From Avena insularis (lineage: Eukaryota; Streptophyta; Magnoliopsida; Poales; Poaceae), in contig CM042697.1 of assembly GCA_023614405.1 (NCBI GenBank), forward strand, positions 299,484,954 through 299,548,953: a stretch of 64,000 bases of DNA. The letters are read 5' to 3'. The position numbers and the translations under genes are program-made. The notes under the pieces are model-generated. The model was not told where the DNA came from and did not search any database. It was given only the letters and a program-made list of their open reading frames with translations. Shown piece after piece: positions 59,661 through 64,000 of this stretch. Numbering within the stretch: position 1 is the first letter of the stretch; every line of letters begins with the position of its first letter.

Positions 59661-60637
59661 GACTGGACCCAGGACCTCCAGAAAATGTTGAGTTATATTC
59701 ATCGTAAGTTTCCGACCGTGGCCGAGTTATTTTCTTCTCTTTCTTATTTTTAACTGATGTGTTTTCCTTTCGCGTAGATCATTTTCCGGAAGCTAGACCA
59801 GTGAGCTATAAGGCAGTGATTTCTGTTCGTCAGCGCCGAGGTGTCCCCGCAGATTCGAGTCCAGAATACTCAATGGAAGACTTCCTGATTGCCGTCGGCG
59901 CTGCTATTGGACCAATGAAGATCATGGGCAGAGACCTAGTGCAGGCAGCCATTCGGGCCTACCATGTTCTTTGGCCGAATACCTCTGGAACTCCTAATAT
60001 TGACGAAGTCAAAATACTTGTGGAGAGATTAATGGCATCTCAGACCCAGTTAAATCTCTGGAGGGAATCTGCTGGGAGGGCTGGCGCTGATATGGCACTT
60101 ACAGCCATTCTGACTTGGTACGAGGATATCTCGCTCGACACTTTGATGAATTTGCGCACTGGCTCTCGTTGGGTTGAGGATCCAGAGTTCATCTCTCGCC
60201 GCCAAGCTCGTGCCTTCTAGCTTGTTGAGTACGCTGACGTGCATAATTGGATTGAAGGGCCGAGTTTTCTTCCCAATCCAGCGGATTATGTCGAAGTTGA
60301 AGATGCCTCTGATGATGATTCGACCGATCAGGATGAGGCAGAGGGTGACTCGGACAATTCCCGTGACTCCAATGCAAGCTTGGATGAGGATGGCGACGTG
60401 CGATCGTCTTCCAAAGGGACTGAGCGTTCTCGAGCTCAAGCTAATGTTTCTCAGCAGCCGAGGCTTTCCCCCGAGGCTACTATTGCTTCTGTTGAAGGAG
60501 AACTAACTTCGGCTGAGGCGCCGTCTACCTTGGAGCACCCAGTTCCTAAAAATACCCCTGCGCAGGAGACCGAGGTCGCCCCGCCATTATCCGAGATAGC
60601 CATTCCCGATGCTCCTGATCATGCTGCTGCCCCTTAA

Positions 60638-61163
60638 GGGTGCTCTGGCCCTTTTCGCTGTTTAAGTTGAAGAAAAACTCTTAAGTTATTTTCAATCCCC
60701 GGTATGCCGGGCATATGATGTCTGTGGAACAATTGTCCGGCTTTTGGTGTGGTGCGAACCTTTTTTGCCTTTTGCCGCTGAGGCATGGGTGATGGTAATT
60801 ATTATTACTTTGTTTAAACAAGTCTCATTGCTTTATATCTTTGCTTTGGCGAACTTTGATTTCGTAGATTTGGATTGTATTTTTCCATGTGGCTGACCTT
60901 AGTTCGGCATTTATCTTGCCTGCCCTTTATAAACTCGACAGCGTAGATGTTGTGTTTTCAACTTCTATCTGAAGTACAAAGCCCGAACCCCATATCTGGT
61001 AAAGTGATACAATAAGTTGCATCCCTTATCATACTTTGATTTGCTGGGTTTGTTATTCTTTTTTGCATTATCCTTAGAAATCTTTGTTTGTTTTCGCTTT
61101 GCTATTCCTCTGATTACTGAGACAAGTTTATATCATATCTTGCAAGTTATGATTATCAATTTT
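60638..61163. other. 3' flank of the antisense gene
   Basis: About 525 bp of T-rich sequence without coding motif, presumably 3' UTR and terminator of the plus-strand gene. No single poly(A) signal can be fixed. Confidence 0.4.
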
Positions 61164-61755
61164 GGGGAGTCCCCGAGTCTGTAGCTGAGCTATGGAGTTT
61201 TTATGTGTCTGGCGGCAAATAGTGGGTAACACAAAATAGTCCCCGAGTTATCACTCGGGTTATCGAGTTATTGCGTGTGCTCAAAGAATTATCTTGGATC
61301 ATGCGGCAGTCCCCGAGTTACGAACTGGGTTCCCGAAATATAATTCATGGGTTAATGCAGAGAATACTACGGGGTAGTCCCCGAGTCATCGCTCAAGGTG
61401 CCTAAGTTTAATATGCATTTTTAGAACAAGAAACAATCATGGGGCAGTCCCCGAATCAAAGCTCAAGGTATCGAGGTTTTAATGCATAATCCAAAATAAC
61501 AGATAATACGGTGCAGTCTCCGAGTCACTGCTCGAGGTGCTGAAACATAACACATAATTCAGGAATAAGAAATAACACGGTACAGTCCCCGAGTCACGGC
61601 TCGAGGTGCCGAGGTTTAACACATAATTCAAAATAAGAAATAACACGGCGGTCCCAGTCCTTTGCTTGAGATGCCGAGGTTTACTACATAGTCTTAAAAA
61701 ATAGAAACAACATTGTGCAGTCCTCGAGTCGCTGCTCGAGGTGCCGAGGTTTAAC
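61164..61755. repeat. ~69-bp tandem repeat with AGTCCCCGAG motif, about nine units
   Basis: AGTCCCCGAG or a close variant recurs at 61168, 61238, 61308, 61376, 61446, 61515, 61584, about 61650 and 61719 (spacing 66-70 bp), followed by a CTCGAGGTGCCGAGGTTTAA-like tail. The array lies exactly between the convergent ends of pol and the antisense gene. Minus-strand frame 61479-61757 is a product of the repeat and is rejected. Confidence 0.88.
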
Positions 61756-61810
61756 ACACGCTTGATACTCCAACTTGATGCGTCATATTACGACGTGCAA
61801 CATATGGCTC

Positions 61811-63247
61811 CTAAGTGTAGAATGGGCGAAGTAAAGCTATGTTCCATGGTCTTTTTGATTCGTCGCCGGCTTTGTTTGCCTTGTTCTTTTCTGGTGACTG
61901 AGCATCGATTAGGTAATAGGCATCATTGTGCAATGCTTTACTCACGATGAATGGTCCTTCCCATTGGGGTGATAGTTTGTGCATGCCGGCTGTGCGCTGC
62001 ACTAGCCGAAGAACCAAATCTCCTTCCTTAAAAACTCTTGGATTGACTTTCTTGCTGTGATATCGTCGGAGGTCTTGCTGATAAATAGCTGATCTTGATA
62101 ATGCCAATTCCCTGTCCTCTTCTAGCAAATCGACATCGTCTTGCCGAGCTACCTCATTTACCTCAGCAGTTGTGTACTGGGTCACTCGTGGCGAATCATG
62201 CATTATGTCGGCTAGAAGCACAACTTCTGCCCCATATACCAGAAAAAATGGGGTATATCCTGTCGACCTGTTTGGTGTAGTTCTGAGGCTCCATAGTACT
62301 GCTGGTAGTTCCTCGATCCAGCATCCTGCCGACCTTTGCAAAGGTTCGACAAGCCGGGGTTTTATTCCGGACAATACCAGCCCATTTGATCTCTCTACTT
62401 GCCCGTTTGATGCTGGGTGAGCCACCGAGGCAACATCTAGTCTTATGTGTTTCTCTTGGCAGAATCTAGCAAAGGCTCCTTCAGCAAAATTTGTGCCATT
62501 GTCTGTAATAACACTATGTGGATAACCGTATCTTAAGATAATATCTTTGAGGAATTTTACCGCTGTTGGTCCATCACATTTTCTTATTGGTTTTACTTCG
62601 ATCCACTTTGTGAATTTATCCACCATGACTAGAATGTGGGTCATACCGCCCTGGGCTGGCTTGAACGGACCTACCATATCCAAGCACCATACAGAAAATG
62701 GCCAAGTAATTGGTATTGTATTTAATTCGGACGAGGGCATATGTATCTTGCTAGCGTATCTCTGGCAACCATTATATTTTTCTACTAACTCTTTTGCCTC
62801 CTTCAACGCCATCGGCCAATAAAATCCATGCCTAAATGCTTTGGCTACTAAAGCTCTGGACGAGGCGTGATGCCCTCATTCTCCCTGATGTATATCCAGG
62901 AGTATTTCCTGGCCTTCTGCCGAGTCAACACATCTTTGCAGCACGCTTGTGACGCTTCTCTTATATAGCTCATTTTTTATGATTGTGTAAGCTTTTGCTC
63001 TTCTTATTGTCTGTCTAGCCAGTACCTCATTACTCGTCAAGATTGCATCCTTAAGGAAGGAGAATATGGGTTGCGCCCATGTCGGCGTGATTTTCTCTGG
63101 GATAATTTCACTGTCAATTTCCATGTTTTCTGCCGACATAATAGCTTCGGATTTTTCTGTATTTATTCGTGCGATGGCCGGGTTCACTTCTAGAAAGCCT
63201 GGGTTGCATTCTTTGTCGATTTCCATTGGCACACTTCCTTCTTTTAA
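61811..63247 (-). pseudogene. Integrase of element B
   Basis: Upstream linker and first zinc-binding His in KRSVTSVLQRC...ILLDIHQGE (62876-63000). An in-frame TGA at 62876 is followed by GHHASSRALVAKAFRHGFYW. From 62812 an unbroken 333-codon frame carries GCQRYA, the catalytic triad (D in CLDMVGPF, D in ITDNGTNF, E in NGQVERSNG) and the C-terminal end ALLRPFYT at 61811. Apart from the single stop, this is the best preserved enzyme in the window. Confidence 0.9.
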
Positions 63248-63706
63248 TTATGCCGAGATATGAATTGACTTGGACTCTGGTGATGGTATAATCGATGGTT
63301 TTCTCACGTGCTCTAGGGCGATACCTAGGGGAATTGACTGCCTAGTTGATCCGAGTTTTGACAATGTGTCCGCAGCGTCATTTTCCACCCGAGGTATATG
63401 ATGAAACTCGCATCCATCAAAGTATCCACTGATTTTTTGCGCATGGAATCTATATAGGGCCATATTCGCATCTACTACGTCCCAATTGCCTGATACTTGC
63501 TGTACTACTAGATCAGAATCCCCGTAGCATAGGATCCGATGTATACCAATTTCCTTTGCCACCTTTATCCCATGGACGAGTGCTTCATACTCGGCTACAT
63601 TGTTTGATGCGGCGAAATGTATTTGCAGCACATATTTCATCTGATCTTTTTTTGGTGAAGTCAACACTATCCCTGCCCCCAAGGCATTTCTCAGCTTGGA
63701 TCCGTC
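63248..63706 (-). pseudogene. Second (archaeal-type) RNase H of element B, truncated
   Basis: DGSKLRNALGAGIVLTSP begins at the insertion edge: the first catalytic Asp codon is the last triplet, 63704-63706. VAEYEALVHGI, CYGDSDLVVQQVSG and ENDAADTLSKLGS follow, with a stop at 63248. This extra RNase H domain is characteristic of Tat-lineage elements. The part encoding the preceding RT/RNase H is displaced by the LTR at 63707. Confidence 0.85.
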
Positions 63707-64000
63707 TGTAGGGGTTCATAGCATGGAAAACAAAAAATTTGTACCACATACAAACAAACAAGCCAAGATATATCTACTAGATTGTAGAAACGAGTCGATG
63801 GAATAACTCACCCTCGAAGATTCCAAAGTGTTTAACGAGAGCAGATTCTCGTGGGTGATGTAGTCGTACTCTTGCCGATCTCAAGATCGTGTAGAGGATC
63901 CTTCCGGCGCCGCATTCCGGCAGCGCTCCCGCAGTCGGTCACATGTTCGGTACTTGATGAAGACCTTCCTCTCCCTTGTTCCAGCAGGCAGCGGAGGTTG
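63707..64000 (-). mobile_element. LTR end of a second Angela/BARE-like element
   Basis: The plus strand starts TGTAGGGGTTCATAGCATGG, which on the minus strand is a proper ...CTACA end. The next 250 bp parallel 2242-2460 (aaaacaaaaaattt, atctactaga, ctcgtggatgatgtagtcg-like, ttgccgatctcaagatcg), with many differences. It is therefore a related but different copy, also on the minus strand. 63702-63706 (ccgtc) is one half of the expected target duplication. Confidence 0.8.

Larger units (their letters stand above)
56191..60637 (+). pseudogene. Antisense intron-containing gene of element B (Transposase_28-like N-terminus)
   Basis: Seven exons with GT-AG borders: 56191-57119, 57205-57620, 57691-58466, 58958-59060, 59145-59198, 59277-59703, 59778-60637. 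Exon 1 encodes a globular domain resembling 'putative gypsy type transposon' (Transposase_28) proteins: YVVFMSHFARGFGLPLSDFA, LSAFISASEGYFGLWPSV. Exon 2 is acidic with basic clusters. Exon 3 is Pro/Thr-rich. Exons 4-6 are coiled-coil-like. Exon 7 has a helical domain (MSYNIT-free; YSMEDFLIAVGAAIG, WYEDISLDTLMNLR) and an acidic tail. In-frame TAGs at about 57076 and 60218, a stop near 59464, and a 67-bp duplication in exon 6 break it. An upstream exon from ATG 55939 with donor at 56008 is possible. Function unknown; not needed for the known replication steps. Confidence 0.78.
54723..63706 (-). mobile_element. Tat-lineage Ty3/gypsy element B, 3' part
   Basis: On the minus strand: second RNase H (cut at 63706), integrase (to 61811), a 69-bp tandem array, then an antisense multi-exon gene (56191-60637, plus strand) and the 3' LTR (55425-54723). 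Gag, protease, RT and first RNase H lie beyond the LTR inserted at 63707. This is a different family from element A, with different LTR sequence and length. Confidence 0.85.

Noticed and set aside
61479..61757. Minus-strand 92-codon Cys/Tyr-rich frame
   Set aside because: A translation of the ~69-bp tandem array between pol and the antisense gene.

Overview
The window is a nested stack of plant transposable elements with no recognisable host gene. The families present point to a large grass genome, most likely Triticeae (wheat, barley, rye, Aegilops); this is inference from element types, not a species call. They are CACTA transposons with TNP2-type transposases, a Tekay/Del-like chromovirus with 4-kb LTRs, a Reina-like chromovirus with a chromodomain, two Tat-lineage Ty3/gypsy elements with an archaeal-type second RNase H, and Angela/BARE-like LTRs.

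Layout, left to right. 1-3890: 5' LTR and non-coding leader of a minus-strand copia-like element. 3891-39900: Tat-lineage element A (minus strand), split at 4715-30698 by a complete Tekay-like element. That element is itself split at 10361-22500 by a 12.1-kb CACTA transposon (CACTA-1). 39901-43161: 3' two thirds of a plus-strand Reina-like chromovirus (D), apparently the target of element A. 43162-43680: no gene. 43681-50317: second CACTA (CACTA-2, plus strand), right end missing. 50318-54722: 3' LTR and non-coding internal part of a further LTR element (C). 54723-63706: Tat-lineage element B (minus strand), cut in its second RNase H by an LTR related to the one at the left edge (63707-64000).

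How the parts work together. The gypsy elements encode gag, protease, reverse transcriptase, RNase H and integrase for copy-and-paste movement. In both Tat elements a second, intron-containing gene runs antisense to pol between pol and the 3' LTR. CACTA-1 carries a TNP2-like transposase, a second multi-exon gene with a Ptta/En-Spm domain and an Ulp1-like region, a small hybrid-binding-domain protein, and subterminal repeats that are likely transposase-binding sites. Almost every coding region is broken by stops or frameshifts.

Most noteworthy: the antisense genes of A and B; a five-copy ~200-bp array in CACTA-1 in which every unit folds into a hairpin whose arms covary between units; a small RNase H1-type hybrid-binding protein in CACTA-1; a 25-bp internal inverted copy of the subterminal repeat ahead of the second CACTA-1 gene; and an ORF0-like gene ahead of gag in the Tekay-like element.
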